From: Pseudomonadota bacterium
GTDB taxonomy: Bacteria; Pseudomonadota; Alphaproteobacteria; Rhizobiales; Xanthobacteraceae
Length of the DNA stretch: 64,000 nt
Reading direction: 5' to 3'
Assembly (NCBI GenBank): GCA_023404675.1
Contig: JAEYAW010000030.1
Span: 248,001 to 312,000, forward strand
Below the pieces are notes generated by a model. It had not been told where the DNA came from and did not search any database. It saw nothing but the letters and a program-made list of their open reading frames with translations. Position numbers and translations under genes: made by a program. Below are positions 44,170 to 53,118 of this stretch, one piece after another. The stretch's first letter is position 1. Each line of letters starts with the position of its first letter.

Positions 44170-45874
44170 CCATCTTCTCCTGAAGCATCATGAAATCGAA
44201 ATCGCAGCCGAGATCCGCCTGCGTCACGGACAAGTCGTATAGACGGGCATAGCCTCGCGAGGGTTGCGCCTGCCGCATACCAGACTCGGCTCGTTTGCCG
44301 CGTCGCGAAATTTCCTCGTCATCAACCAGCAGGTCGATCCGGCGTTCCGCCGTGTCAAGCTGTATCAGATCACCGTCGCGCACGAGGCCCAGCGGACCAC
44401 CGGCCGCGGATTCAGGCGCGATGTGCAGCACAATCGTGCCGAAAGCCGTCCCGCTCATGCGGGCGTCGGAGATGCGGACCATGTCCTTCACACCCTGCGC
44501 CGCCAGTTTCTTCGGAATCGGCATGTAACCAGCCTCCGGCATACCGGGTGCTCCCTTCGGGCCGGCATTGCGCAGCACGAGCACATCGTCCGGCAGGACG
44601 TCCAGAGCCGGGTCGTCGATCCGCCGCGTCATGTCCTCGACTGAATCGAACACCACCGCGCGTCCAGTATGCTGGAGGAGCGCCGGGGTCGCAGCGGCGT
44701 GTTTGATAACAGCTCCGCGCGGCGCGAGATTGCCGCGCAGCACAGCCATCGATCCCTCCGGCCGGATCGGTGTTCTGCGCGAGCGGACCGCATCCTGTCC
44801 GGGCACGTCCTCGGCCCCGGCCGCGATCTCGCCGATTGTCTGTCCCGAAACGGTCATCGCGTCACGCTCCAGCAGATCGCCGAGTTCACGCATCAGCACG
44901 GGCATTCCGCCCGCGTGATGAAAGTGCTCCATGTAGTGCGCGCCGGTCGGTTTCAGATCCACCAGAACCGGGACGCTGCGTCCCAATTGATCGAAGGCAT
45001 CGAGGTCAATCCGATGCGGCGTGCGGCCCGCGATGGCCGACAGATGGATCAGGCCGTTGGTCGAACCGCCGATGGCCTGAAGCACCACCTGCGCATTGTG
45101 GAACGCGGCAGGCGTGAGCAGTTCGCGCGGCCTCGGGCCGCCGGCAACCGCCATCTGCGCCGCCCGGCGGCCGCTGGCCTCGGCGAGGCGCACGCGCTCG
45201 GCATGGGGCGCAGGGATCGTCGCGCTCATCGGCAGCGCCAGCCCCATCGCCTCCGCCATGCACGCCATGGTGCTCGCCGTGCCCATCACCATGCAGGTGC
45301 CGACCGATGGCGCGAGGCGGCCGTTGATCTCCTCGATCTCGTCCGCATCGATGGTCCCGGCGCGGTGCGCCCCCCACAGACGGCGGCAATCGGTGCAGGC
45401 CCCCAGCACCTCGCCCTTGTGATGGCCGACCACCATCGGCCCCACCGGAACGACGACCGTCGGCAGGTCGACGCTCGCCGCCGCCATGATCTGTGCCGGC
45501 AGCGTCTTGTCGCAGCCGCCGATCACCACCACCGCGTCCATCGGCTGGGCGCGGATCATTTCCTCGGTTTCCATCGCCATCAGATTGCGCAGAAACATCG
45601 AGGTCGGATGCGCGAAGCTCTCGTGGATGGAGATGGTGGGAAACACCATCGGCATCGCGCCCGCCAGCATCACACCGCGCTTCACCGCCTCGATCAGAAC
45701 CGGCACGTTGCCGTGGCAGGGGTTGAAGTCGCTGTAGGTGTTGGTGATGCCGACAATGGGCCGGTCCAGCGCGTCGTCCGAGTAGCCCATGGCCTTGATG
45801 AAGGCCTTGCGCAGGAACAGCGAAAACGCCGGATCGCCATAGCTGGTCAGCCCCTTCCGCAATCCACGCGTCAT
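44162..45874 (-). CDS. Second IlvD/Edd-family dehydratase
   Basis: A 570-residue dehydratase with cluster cysteines in SDFNPCHGNVPVL, VIGGCDKTLPAQI and VGTCMVMGTAST, and the motif QAIGGSTNGLIHL. It is only distantly similar to the dehydratase at 39445-41250 and closer in size and motifs to IlvD proper. Its fusion-like coupling (eight-base overlap) with an organic-acid carrier argues for a catabolic hydroxy-acid substrate rather than isoleucine/valine synthesis. The paired presence of two dehydratases suggests two related substrates. Confidence 0.9.
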   Translation of the reverse strand: MTRGLRKGLTSYGDPAFSLFLRKAFIKAMGYSDDALDRPIVGITNTYSDFNPCHGNVPVLIEAVKRGVMLAGAMPMVFPTISIHESFAHPTSMFLRNLMAMETEEMIRAQPMDAVVVIGGCDKTLPAQIMAAASVDLPTVVVPVGPMVVGHHKGEVLGACTDCRRLWGAHRAGTIDADEIEEINGRLAPSVGTCMVMGTASTMACMAEAMGLALPMSATIPAPHAERVRLAEASGRRAAQMAVAGGPRPRELLTPAAFHNAQVVLQAIGGSTNGLIHLSAIAGRTPHRIDLDAFDQLGRSVPVLVDLKPTGAHYMEHFHHAGGMPVLMRELGDLLERDAMTVSGQTIGEIAAGAEDVPGQDAVRSRRTPIRPEGSMAVLRGNLAPRGAVIKHAAATPALLQHTGRAVVFDSVEDMTRRIDDPALDVLPDDVLVLRNAGPKGAPGMPEAGYMPIPKKLAAQGVKDMVRISDARMSGTAFGTIVLHIAPESAAGGPLGLVRDGDLIQLDTAERRIDLLVDDEEISRRGKRAESGMRQAQPSRGYARLYDLSVTQADLGCDFDFMMLQEKMDD

Positions 45875-46024
45875 TCGTTCCTCCCGATGTCGCCGACCTC
45901 GACTGACCGGGTCAGGCTTTTACCAGCCACGGCTTTTACAAACACCCGGCCTCCCGCAAAACAGGAATATGCGCGGTTCCTGACCGAATTTGCGAGCCAT
46001 GCGGGCCTCGGTGCCGCAAGCAGC

Positions 46025-46056
46025 AAAAGAAAGGCCAGCGGCAACAGCCGCTGGCC
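46025..46056 (-). terminator. Rho-independent terminator of the chemoreceptor gene
   Basis: On the minus strand GGCCAGCGGC and GCCGCTGGCC form a perfect ten-base-pair stem with a four-base loop, followed by TTTCTTTT. It lies 31 bases after the chemoreceptor stop codon. Confidence 0.85.
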
Positions 46057-46086
46057 CGGATCACTTCAATGATCCTGTCTGTCGCG

Positions 46087-47820
46087 TCAGGCCGCCCGCA
46101 CGGTGTTCAGGAACTTGTCGACCTCGATCTTCAGGCGATTGGAATCCTGCGCCAGTCCCTGCGCCGATGACAGAACCTGAGTGGAGGCCGTTCCGGTTTC
46201 GCTGGCGCCACGCTGCACCTCGACGATGTTGGAGGCCACCTGCGCGGTGCCGGCCGAAGCCTGCTGAACGCTGCGCGCGATCTCCTGCGTCGCCGCGCCC
46301 TGCTGCTCGACCGCCGAGGCGATCGCCGCCGCGATCTCCGAAATCCGCTCGATCGTGGTGCCGATTTCCTTGATCGCGCCGACCGACTCCTGCGTCGCGG
46401 TCTGGATGCCGTGAACCTGCTGGCCGATTTCGCTGGTGGCGCGTGCGGTCTGATCCGCGAGCGCCTTGACCTCGGCGGCGACCACCGCAAAGCCCTTGCC
46501 CGCGTCGCCCGCGCGCGCCGCCTCAATGGTGGCGTTGAGCGCCAGCAGATTGGTCTGCGAGGCGATGGTGGTGATCAGACTGACCACGTCGCCGATGCGG
46601 GTCGCCGATTCCGACAATGAGTTGATCCGCCGATCGGTCACGCGCGCCTGCTCGACCGCGCTCTTGGCGATGCGGGCACTCTCCTGCACCTGACGGCCGA
46701 TCTCGCCCACGGAAGACGCCATCTCTTCGGTCGCGCTCGCAACCGACGAAACATTCGACGACGACTCTTCCGAAGCCTGCGCAACGATCCCGGTCATGGA
46801 CTGGGTGTCCGAGGCGGTGCGGGTGAGCGTGCCGGCCGCGGCTTCGAGTTCGGTCGAGGCGGACGACACCGTGTTGATGATCTCGCCGACGGCGGCCTCG
46901 AAGCTGCTCGCCATCTTGTGCATGTCGGCGCGGCGCTGTTCGGCCAGCCTGCGGTCCTGCGCGGCGCGCTCCTCGGCTTCGAGCTGCGCCTTTTCGGCCG
47001 CCTTGACCTTGAAGCGCTCGACGGCGCCGGCGATGTCGCCAACCTCGTCCTTGCGGCCGAGCCCCGGCAGAACGACACCGAAGTCCCCCTCCGCCAGTTT
47101 CAGCATGGCCAGATTCAGCTGGCGGAGGGGACGCGCGATGACGGCGATACAGAAAACCAGCGAGGCGATCAGCAGCAGAGTTGCGATTCCGGCAAAGACG
47201 AACGCGTTCCACTCCGCCCGCTCGGACTGGGCGTTGGCTTTGTCAACGGACTCCTGCGAAACCTTCTGCCCGACCTCGACGAGTTCGGTCGCGATCGCTT
47301 CGTTCTGATCCGCAAGCGGCGCGGCCTCGGCCGCATTGGTCTCCGCGATCTGCTGCATCAGCTGATTGTATCTGGCGGTTTGATCCGGACCAAGCTTAAG
47401 GGCCTCGGCGCGAAGCTTGTCGAACCCCTTCGCCGCTGCGTAATAGCGCTCGACGAGATCCTTCTGCCGCTGCAGGCGCGCCACGCTCTCGGGCAACCGC
47501 ACGATCTGAAGCATTTGGCTATTCAGCTTCGTCGCGAGATCATACTGCTGCTTCAGATCGGCGCTGGCAGCAGCCAGGGCCTCGATTGAGGGCGCCAGCC
47601 GGATATCGCGAACGGCGATCTTCATTCCGCGGGTTACGGTCTTGATCTCGGAGGACTTCTCCAGAACGGCCTTCTGCCGCATGGCGTCATCATAAGTCGA
47701 GCGGACGATCCTGCTCGACGACACCTGATTGAAGACGATCACACCAACAGCCAGGAGGCTCACGATCACGACGGCCGCCAGCTTGGTCCCGATTTTCAAG
47801 TTCAGAATGAAGTTTCTCAT
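46087..47820 (-). CDS. Methyl-accepting chemotaxis protein
   Basis: A 577-residue transmembrane chemoreceptor. Helix 1 spans residues about 12-31 and helix 2 about 195-217, enclosing a helical periplasmic sensor (four-helix-bundle type, YDDAMRQKAVLEKS to QKVSQESVDKA). A HAMP domain follows (ARPLRQLNLAMLKLAEGDFG), then the signalling domain with the conserved hairpin tip TIASQTNLLALNATIEAARAG. No C-terminal CheR-binding pentapeptide is present (it ends FLNTVRAA). The start ATG at 47820 precedes the first membrane helix directly; a longer frame upstream is unlikely. No che genes are nearby and the ligand is unknown. Confidence 0.93.
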   Translation of the reverse strand: MRNFILNLKIGTKLAAVVIVSLLAVGVIVFNQVSSSRIVRSTYDDAMRQKAVLEKSSEIKTVTRGMKIAVRDIRLAPSIEALAAASADLKQQYDLATKLNSQMLQIVRLPESVARLQRQKDLVERYYAAAKGFDKLRAEALKLGPDQTARYNQLMQQIAETNAAEAAPLADQNEAIATELVEVGQKVSQESVDKANAQSERAEWNAFVFAGIATLLLIASLVFCIAVIARPLRQLNLAMLKLAEGDFGVVLPGLGRKDEVGDIAGAVERFKVKAAEKAQLEAEERAAQDRRLAEQRRADMHKMASSFEAAVGEIINTVSSASTELEAAAGTLTRTASDTQSMTGIVAQASEESSSNVSSVASATEEMASSVGEIGRQVQESARIAKSAVEQARVTDRRINSLSESATRIGDVVSLITTIASQTNLLALNATIEAARAGDAGKGFAVVAAEVKALADQTARATSEIGQQVHGIQTATQESVGAIKEIGTTIERISEIAAAIASAVEQQGAATQEIARSVQQASAGTAQVASNIVEVQRGASETGTASTQVLSSAQGLAQDSNRLKIEVDKFLNTVRAA

Positions 47821-48056
47821 TGCCCCAGATATCCTCGTTGAGTAGCGCCCACGTCCAAACATCCCGATACGCAGACCAAAGCTCACACCGAACAAACGGC
47901 GTGATCCCCGATAAGCGCGACCACGATTCGGGAGTGCTGTGACCAAGGGAAAATGGGGCCGCAATGTTAAAAATTGTCTTTCGCAGTGCGGAATAGAGCG
48001 TGGCCAGCGGTAGAGGAATGGGGTGTCCTCTCCGAATTTTACAAATTGCTCTTGCG

Positions 48057-48827
48057 TCAGTTCGCTTGCTGATCGTCGGCGACGACCAGCTTCGCAACAT
48101 GCGCCAGCCTGTCACGGTCTGATGCCGGCCCAGACACAACATAGCCGACGCCGCCTTCCGCCCAGGCCAGTGCCCCGCTACCATTCATCGTCGAATAGCG
48201 CATCTGCACCGCATCGGTCTTCGCTCGCGCAGAGTATAGGGTGAAGCGATCGCCCGTCGGTCCCTCATACATCAGGAAGGCAGCAGGCCCATCCGATCCC
48301 GGCAGCAGTCGTCCGCCGACAAGCTTCAGCCCGCTGCCCGCAAGTTCAGGCGCGCGCACGTCGAAACCACAACGCTTGGACAGCCACTGCACAAGATGCG
48401 CTCGTTCGCTGCCGGGCACTTCAACAGGATGGCGAACCTCGACAGCATAGAGACGATGGGCATCGAGCGCATCGGCGGCAAGACTTCCACCCGCACCCGA
48501 CGCCGCGACCGCACCCCGCGCGATCCATCCGGCCCCGCCTCCGACGACGAACGCAGCCAAACTCGCCGCGATTGCGGCAGCGATCCAGCGCCGCGGCCGC
48601 CGCGCCAGCCGCTCGACGTCGAGCCTCGGCGGCAACGGCTCGTCGGACACCGCATCGAACCGCGCCCGGATCGATTGCGTCATCGCGCGCCATGCAACCA
48701 CCTTTGCCGCGTCGTCGGGATGAGCCGAGAGCCAGGCCTCCACGTCGGCGAGGCGCTCGGCCGGCAGTTCGCCATCCACGAAGGCGTGCAGTTCGTCCTC
48801 GGTCACTGGAATGTTCGGCTCGGACAT
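48057..48827 (-). CDS. Membrane-anchored anti-sigma factor
   Basis: A 256-residue protein with an N-terminal anti-sigma domain (TEDELHAFVDGELPAERLADVEAWL), one membrane helix at about residues 80-105 (WIAAAIAASLAAFVVGGGAGW) and a periplasmic C-terminal domain. The HxxxCxxC zinc motif of ZAS proteins is absent; only one cysteine is present, in the periplasmic part. It lies just downstream of an ECF sigma gene and should hold that sigma factor inactive at the membrane. An ATG three codons earlier (48836) is an equally possible start. Confidence 0.88.
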   Translation of the reverse strand: MSEPNIPVTEDELHAFVDGELPAERLADVEAWLSAHPDDAAKVVAWRAMTQSIRARFDAVSDEPLPPRLDVERLARRPRRWIAAAIAASLAAFVVGGGAGWIARGAVAASGAGGSLAADALDAHRLYAVEVRHPVEVPGSERAHLVQWLSKRCGFDVRAPELAGSGLKLVGGRLLPGSDGPAAFLMYEGPTGDRFTLYSARAKTDAVQMRYSTMNGSGALAWAEGGVGYVVSGPASDRDRLAHVAKLVVADDQQAN

Positions 48828-48853
48828 GGATACCATCTCGATCTCATCTCAAT

Positions 48854-49345
48854 CTATTTAACCCGGCGCAGCACCATCGGCGCCTCGCCTTCCAGCGCCG
48901 CCCGGACATGGCCGCGCGCCCGGGCGAGGCGCGACATCACAGTCCCGACAGGCACGCCCTGGATATCGGCGACCTCGCGATAGCTGAGCCCTTCAAGCAC
49001 CACGAGCAGCAGCGCGCTGCGCTGGTCGGCCGGCAATCCGTCCAGCGCCCGGACGATGTCCCGGCCCTCCGCCTCAGTCCCGCTGGCGTCAGCCGGCCCC
49101 TCGTTCAGCGGCGCGAACAGCGGCCGGCGCGCGAGCGAGCGGCGGCGGTTGCGGTTGAGATTCGTCAGGATCGTGTAGAGCCAGCTCCGCAAATCGCCGC
49201 CGACGAACAGCCGCTCGGCCCGTAACGCCCGCACCAGCGTGTCCTGCACCAGGTCGTCGGCGACGTCGGCGTCCCGCGCCAGCGCCCGCGCGTAGCGGCG
49301 CAGGGCCGGGATCATGGTCTCGATATTCCGGCGGAAGGCGGTCAT
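48854..49345 (-). CDS. ECF RNA polymerase sigma factor
   Basis: A 163-residue extracytoplasmic-function sigma factor with region 2 (LRRYARALARDADVADDLVQDTLVRAL; LRSWLYTILTNLNRNRRR) and region 4 (ALDGLPADQRSALLLVVLEGLSYREVADIQGVPVGTVMSRLARAR). No extra N- or C-terminal domain is present. It is paired with the membrane anti-sigma gene 26 bases downstream. A GGGGAATA element upstream could be its own recognition site (autoregulation). The stimulus is unknown. Confidence 0.93.
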   Translation of the reverse strand: MTAFRRNIETMIPALRRYARALARDADVADDLVQDTLVRALRAERLFVGGDLRSWLYTILTNLNRNRRRSLARRPLFAPLNEGPADASGTEAEGRDIVRALDGLPADQRSALLLVVLEGLSYREVADIQGVPVGTVMSRLARARGHVRAALEGEAPMVLRRVK

Positions 49346-49369
49346 GCATACCTCGGCGTCCTTGACGGG

Positions 49370-49396
49370 AACACCGGACGGGCAAGGCTATTCCCC
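49370..49396 (-). promoter_or_regulatory. Candidate ECF-dependent promoter of the sigma/anti-sigma operon
   Basis: On the minus strand GGGGAATA (49389-49396) is followed after 17 bases by GTTCC. This is the GGAA(T/C)-N16/17-GTT shape used by many alphaproteobacterial ECF sigma factors, and it lies 25 bases before the sigma start codon. Confidence 0.35.
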
Positions 49397-49467
49397 AGCC
49401 CCCAACTTGAAGCCGCGCGGGCGCTATGCCAAGAGGAGCGCCGAAACGGTAATTTCTGGAGGCGACA

Positions 49468-50295
49468 GTGGCGGAGAGCGCTGGCACGAACACCCATGGC
49501 CTGATGCGCGGCAAGCGCGGCATCGTTCTCGGGGTCGCCAATAATCGCTCCATCGCCTACGGCATCGCGCGCGCCTGCCGGACCGCCGGCGCCGAACTGG
49601 CCTTCACCTATCAGGGCGATGCGCTGAAAAAGCGCGTCGAGCCGCTCGCCGCCGAACTCGGCGGCCTGGTGCTCGGTCACTGCGACGTCACCGACCCGGC
49701 CACCATCGACGCGGTGTTCGACGCTGCGAAGGCGCAGTGGGGCAAGATCGATTTCGTGGTTCACGCCATCGCCTTTTCCGACAAGGACCAGCTCGACGGC
49801 CGCTACATCGAGACCACCGCCGACAATTTCTCGAAGAGCATGCTGATCTCGTGCTATTCGCTGACGGCCATCGCCCAGCGCGCCGAGAAGCTGATGACCG
49901 ACGGAGGCTCGATCCTGACGCTGACCTACTACGGCGCCGAGAAGTGGATGCCGCATTATAACGTGATGGGCGTCGCCAAGGCCGCGCTGGAGGCCAGCGT
50001 GCGCTACCTCGCGGCCGACCTCGGCGAGAAGAACATCCGCGTCAACGCCCTGTCTGCCGGCCCCATCAGGACGCTGGCGGCCTCAGGCATCGGCGATTTC
50101 CGCTATATCCTGAAGTGGAACGAATACAACGCTCCTCTGCGCCGCACCGTGACGACCGAGGAAGTCGGCGACAGCGCCATGTACTTCCTGTCCGACCTGT
50201 CGCGCGGCGTCACCGGCGAGGTGCACCACGTCGATTCCGGCTACCACGTGGTCGGCATGAAGCGGCCCGACGCGCCGGATATCGCGCTCGGATAG
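49468..50295 (+). CDS. fabI: Enoyl-[acyl-carrier-protein] reductase (NADH)
   Basis: A 275-residue FabI that reduces enoyl-ACP in the last step of each fatty-acid elongation cycle, and is the target of triclosan-type inhibitors. Motifs are GIVLGVANNRSIAYGIA (cofactor), AFSDKDQLDG, and the catalytic Tyr-x6-Lys in LTYYGAEKWMPHYNVMGVAKA, followed by RTLAASGIGDF. The start is GTG with GGAGG five bases before it. It is divergent from the ECF sigma operon. Confidence 0.96.
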   Translation: MAESAGTNTHGLMRGKRGIVLGVANNRSIAYGIARACRTAGAELAFTYQGDALKKRVEPLAAELGGLVLGHCDVTDPATIDAVFDAAKAQWGKIDFVVHAIAFSDKDQLDGRYIETTADNFSKSMLISCYSLTAIAQRAEKLMTDGGSILTLTYYGAEKWMPHYNVMGVAKAALEASVRYLAADLGEKNIRVNALSAGPIRTLAASGIGDFRYILKWNEYNAPLRRTVTTEEVGDSAMYFLSDLSRGVTGEVHHVDSGYHVVGMKRPDAPDIALG

Positions 50296-50345
50296 GCAGC
50301 TTCATCCGAGCCAGCTCACGCCGAGCCCTCTTACGCCCGACCGGC

Positions 50346-51557
50346 TTACGCCGTGTCGGTGCGCGGCAATGCTTCGTCTTCGGCACGCAGTCCGAATACG
50401 CGCGACATCTGTGAAAAGCCCCGGATGGGAAATTCGCCGAGATCGGTCCAGTCGCCGCCGGCGTAACCGACGAAATCGGCAGACGCCACCACGGTCCTGT
50501 CCAGCTTCTTGGCCAGAGCCTCCAGCCGCGCGGCGAGATTCACGGCGGGACCGATGCAGGTGAAGTCGAGCCGGTTGCCGCCGCCAATATTGCCGTAAAG
50601 CACCGTGCCGACATGCAGCGCGAGCGCGAAATGAAACTGCTCCACCGCAAAGCCCCGCTCGGCATAATTCAGCGCGCCGACATCGGCGCAGCAGGATTCC
50701 ACCGCCATCATCACGTCCGCGCAGACTTTGACCGCGTCGCGCCCCTGCTCGGCGACGGGAAACACCGCGAGCAAACCATCGCCCATGAATTTCAGAACCT
50801 CGCCGCCATGCGCGGTGATGGCCGCGACCTGACAATCGAAATAACGATTGAGGACATCGACCACCACGTCGGACGGCAGACGGTCCGACAGCCGGGTGAA
50901 GCCGCGTAGATCCGAGAGCCAGATCACCGCCTCCATCGCCTCGGTATGACCGCGCCGGATCTGCCCCTTCATGATGCGCTCGCCGGGGCGATGGCCGACA
51001 TAGGTTTCGAGAAGCGTGACGGCGGTGTGGCGCAGGACGACGATCTCGATCACCCGCGTCAGCGGCGCCACCAGACGGCGCAGCGCGTCGATGTGCTCGT
51101 CGGAAAATCCGTCCGGCTCCTGCGTCGTCCAGCTCAGGGAATGAATGGACGCATCGATGAATTTCAGGGGAAACGCGATGTAGTCGGTGATGTTCTCGCG
51201 GCGCATGTCGGCGAGAAACATCGAGTAAGTATCCTCCTCGATCTCCCGTTTGCGCAGCCGCACGGTCCTTCCGCCTTCGAGCACAGCCACCAGCGGGCTG
51301 GTCCGATATTCGTCGGTTTCGTCCACGTCGAAATTGGCGGGCTCCTGAACGACCTTCTTTCCGCGCCGCCAGACAAAGCTGAGGCCTGCGAAATTGGGAT
51401 TCAGCGTGTGAACGAAGACGCCGCACCGCGCTATGGGAATACCGCAGGCGAACACCCATTCGGCGACGACCTGGGCGAGCTGGTCGGATTCCCAGCCGAT
51501 CGACGGCGCACCGTCTCCGAGCCACGTCAGCAGGTCAGTGAACTTGGCCTGATCCAT
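50346..51557 (-). CDS. Class III adenylate/guanylate cyclase, soluble
   Basis: A 403-residue cytosolic nucleotide cyclase. Residues 1-185 form an undefined sensor-like domain (FVHTLNPNFAGLSFVWRR; EYRTSPLVAVL). The catalytic domain is at about 208-340: metal-binding Asp in VIWLSDLRGFTRLSDRL, the dimer motif LKFMGDGLLAVFP, and GTVLYGNIGGGNRLDFTCIGPAVNLAARLE. The AxT/D substrate-specifying region (RLDFTCIG) suggests ATP. This domain plan, with an N-terminal GAF-like part and a CHD, is common in rhizobia, which carry many cyclases. The signal is unknown. Confidence 0.88.
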   Translation of the reverse strand: MDQAKFTDLLTWLGDGAPSIGWESDQLAQVVAEWVFACGIPIARCGVFVHTLNPNFAGLSFVWRRGKKVVQEPANFDVDETDEYRTSPLVAVLEGGRTVRLRKREIEEDTYSMFLADMRRENITDYIAFPLKFIDASIHSLSWTTQEPDGFSDEHIDALRRLVAPLTRVIEIVVLRHTAVTLLETYVGHRPGERIMKGQIRRGHTEAMEAVIWLSDLRGFTRLSDRLPSDVVVDVLNRYFDCQVAAITAHGGEVLKFMGDGLLAVFPVAEQGRDAVKVCADVMMAVESCCADVGALNYAERGFAVEQFHFALALHVGTVLYGNIGGGNRLDFTCIGPAVNLAARLEALAKKLDRTVVASADFVGYAGGDWTDLGEFPIRGFSQMSRVFGLRAEDEALPRTDTA

Positions 51558-51772
51558 CCGTGGCCAGCCTTCCTTAGGTTATCCGGTTACGGCGACCGTC
51601 TGCTTGCAGCGTGGGCGCTTTGGTGTCCCCGCCGGCATCGCACGACAGATCATAGCAGTTCCGCGGGGCGCAACCTATGCCTTAGGATAGCACCAGACGA
51701 TGACAGACCGGAGCCGCCGAAACACCATGCCTTGCGGGTCGCCTCGAAGAGGCGGGCAACGGCTCTGCGGCC

Positions 51773-52858
51773 CTACCCCACCTGCCCGCGATGGCGCAGG
51801 TAGTGGTCGGCGATCACGCAGGCCACCATCGCCTCGCCCACCGGCACCGCGCGGATGCCGACGCAGGGGTCATGGCGCCCCTTGGTGACGATCTCGGTGT
51901 CGCGCCCGGTGCGATCCACTGTCCTGCGCGGGGCGAGGATCGAGGACGTCGGCTTCACGGCAAAGCGCGCGACCACCGGCTGGCCCGTCGAGATGCCGCC
52001 AAGAATGCCGCCTGCATGATTGGAGGTGAACGCGGGACCGTTGTTGCCCATGCGCATCTCGTCGGCGTTCTCCTCGCCGGTGAGTTCGGCGGCGGCGAAT
52101 CCCGCGCCGATCTCGACGCCCTTCACCGCATTGATGCTCATCAGCGCGCTGGCGAGATCGCCATCGAGCTTGGCATAGAGCGGCGCGCCGAGGCCCGCCG
52201 GCACGCCCTCCGCCACCACTTCGATCACCGCGCCGATGGACGAACCGTTCTTGCGGACGCCGTCGAGATAGTCGGCGAAGAACGCCGCCTTCTCCTGGTC
52301 CGGACAGAAGAACGGATTGCGGTCGATCTCGTCCCAGTCCCAGTTGTCGCGGTTGATCCTGTGCGGGCCCATCTGCACCAGCGCGCCGCGCACGCGCAGA
52401 CCCGGCACCACCTTGCGCGCGATCGCGCCCGCCGCGACCCGCGTCGCGGTCTCGCGCGCCGACGAGCGGCCGCCGCCGCGATAGTCGCGGATGCCATATT
52501 TGGCCTCATAGGTGAAATCGGCGTGGCCCGGACGATACTTGTCCTTGATGTCTGAATAGTCCTTCGAGCGCTGGTCGGTGTTCTCGATCAAGAGGCCGAT
52601 CGGCGTGCCGGTCGTCACCTGCGCGCCGCTTTGCGGATGCGCCATCACGCCGGACAGGATCTTCACCTGATCCGGCTCCTGCCGCTGGGTGGTGAAGCGC
52701 GACTGTCCCGGCCGTCGCCGGTCGAGATCGAGCTGGATCTCGGCCTCGGTCAGTTCGATCAGCGGCGGGCAGCCATCGACCACGCAGCCGATCGCAACGC
52801 CATGGCTCTCGCCGAAGGTCGTGACGCGGAACAGGTGGCCGAAGGTGTTGTGGGACAT
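51773..52858 (-). CDS. aroC: Chorismate synthase
   Basis: A 361-residue enzyme that converts EPSP to chorismate with reduced FMN, the last step of the shikimate pathway. Signatures are GHLFRVTTFGESHG, FTTQRQEPDQVKILSGV, DYRGGGRSSARETATRVAAGA, MSINAVKGVEIGAG and RHDPCVGIRAVPVGEAM. The length matches the family. The ATG at 52858 (MSHNTFGHLF) is the conserved start. Confidence 0.97.
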   Translation of the reverse strand: MSHNTFGHLFRVTTFGESHGVAIGCVVDGCPPLIELTEAEIQLDLDRRRPGQSRFTTQRQEPDQVKILSGVMAHPQSGAQVTTGTPIGLLIENTDQRSKDYSDIKDKYRPGHADFTYEAKYGIRDYRGGGRSSARETATRVAAGAIARKVVPGLRVRGALVQMGPHRINRDNWDWDEIDRNPFFCPDQEKAAFFADYLDGVRKNGSSIGAVIEVVAEGVPAGLGAPLYAKLDGDLASALMSINAVKGVEIGAGFAAAELTGEENADEMRMGNNGPAFTSNHAGGILGGISTGQPVVARFAVKPTSSILAPRRTVDRTGRDTEIVTKGRHDPCVGIRAVPVGEAMVACVIADHYLRHRGQVG

Positions 52859-52969
52859 GGAAAACCGGAAAACGAATGAGAGTGACAGTTCACTAACGGC
52901 CCGGCCCGATCCGGTCAAACGCGCGACAAACGCCAGTTCGTTTCAGGTCACGACGGACAGGCTCTTCGT

Positions 52970-53075
52970 CTCTCCCCACCGGGGGGAGGGTCGGCGCACA
53001 GCGCCGGGTGAGGGGGAGTCCTGATCGAGAGGTCTGATCCCCCCTCACCCCAACCCTCTCCCAACGGGAGAGGAG
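52970..53075. repeat. Compound palindromic intergenic element (BIME-like)
   Basis: The element has nested dyads: CTCCCC-acc-GGGGAG at the left, GGCGC-aca-GCGCC next, CCTCTCCC-aac-GGGAGAGG at the right, and a central pair of perfect 11-base arms GGGTGAGGGGG (53006-53016) and CCCCCTCACCC (53040-53050). It fills the aroC/phosphatase gap and looks like the abundant CTCTCCC-type repeat of Bradyrhizobiaceae. Confidence 0.8.
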
Positions 53076-53118
53076 CACTCAGCATGAGTTGGCAGGTGTT
53101 CCTCAAACTGAACAGCGC

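Noticed and set aside
52970..53075. CRISPR-like repeats
   Set aside because: The repeats are inverted, overlapping and of different lengths, with no regular spacers; they form hairpins typical of REP/BIME elements.
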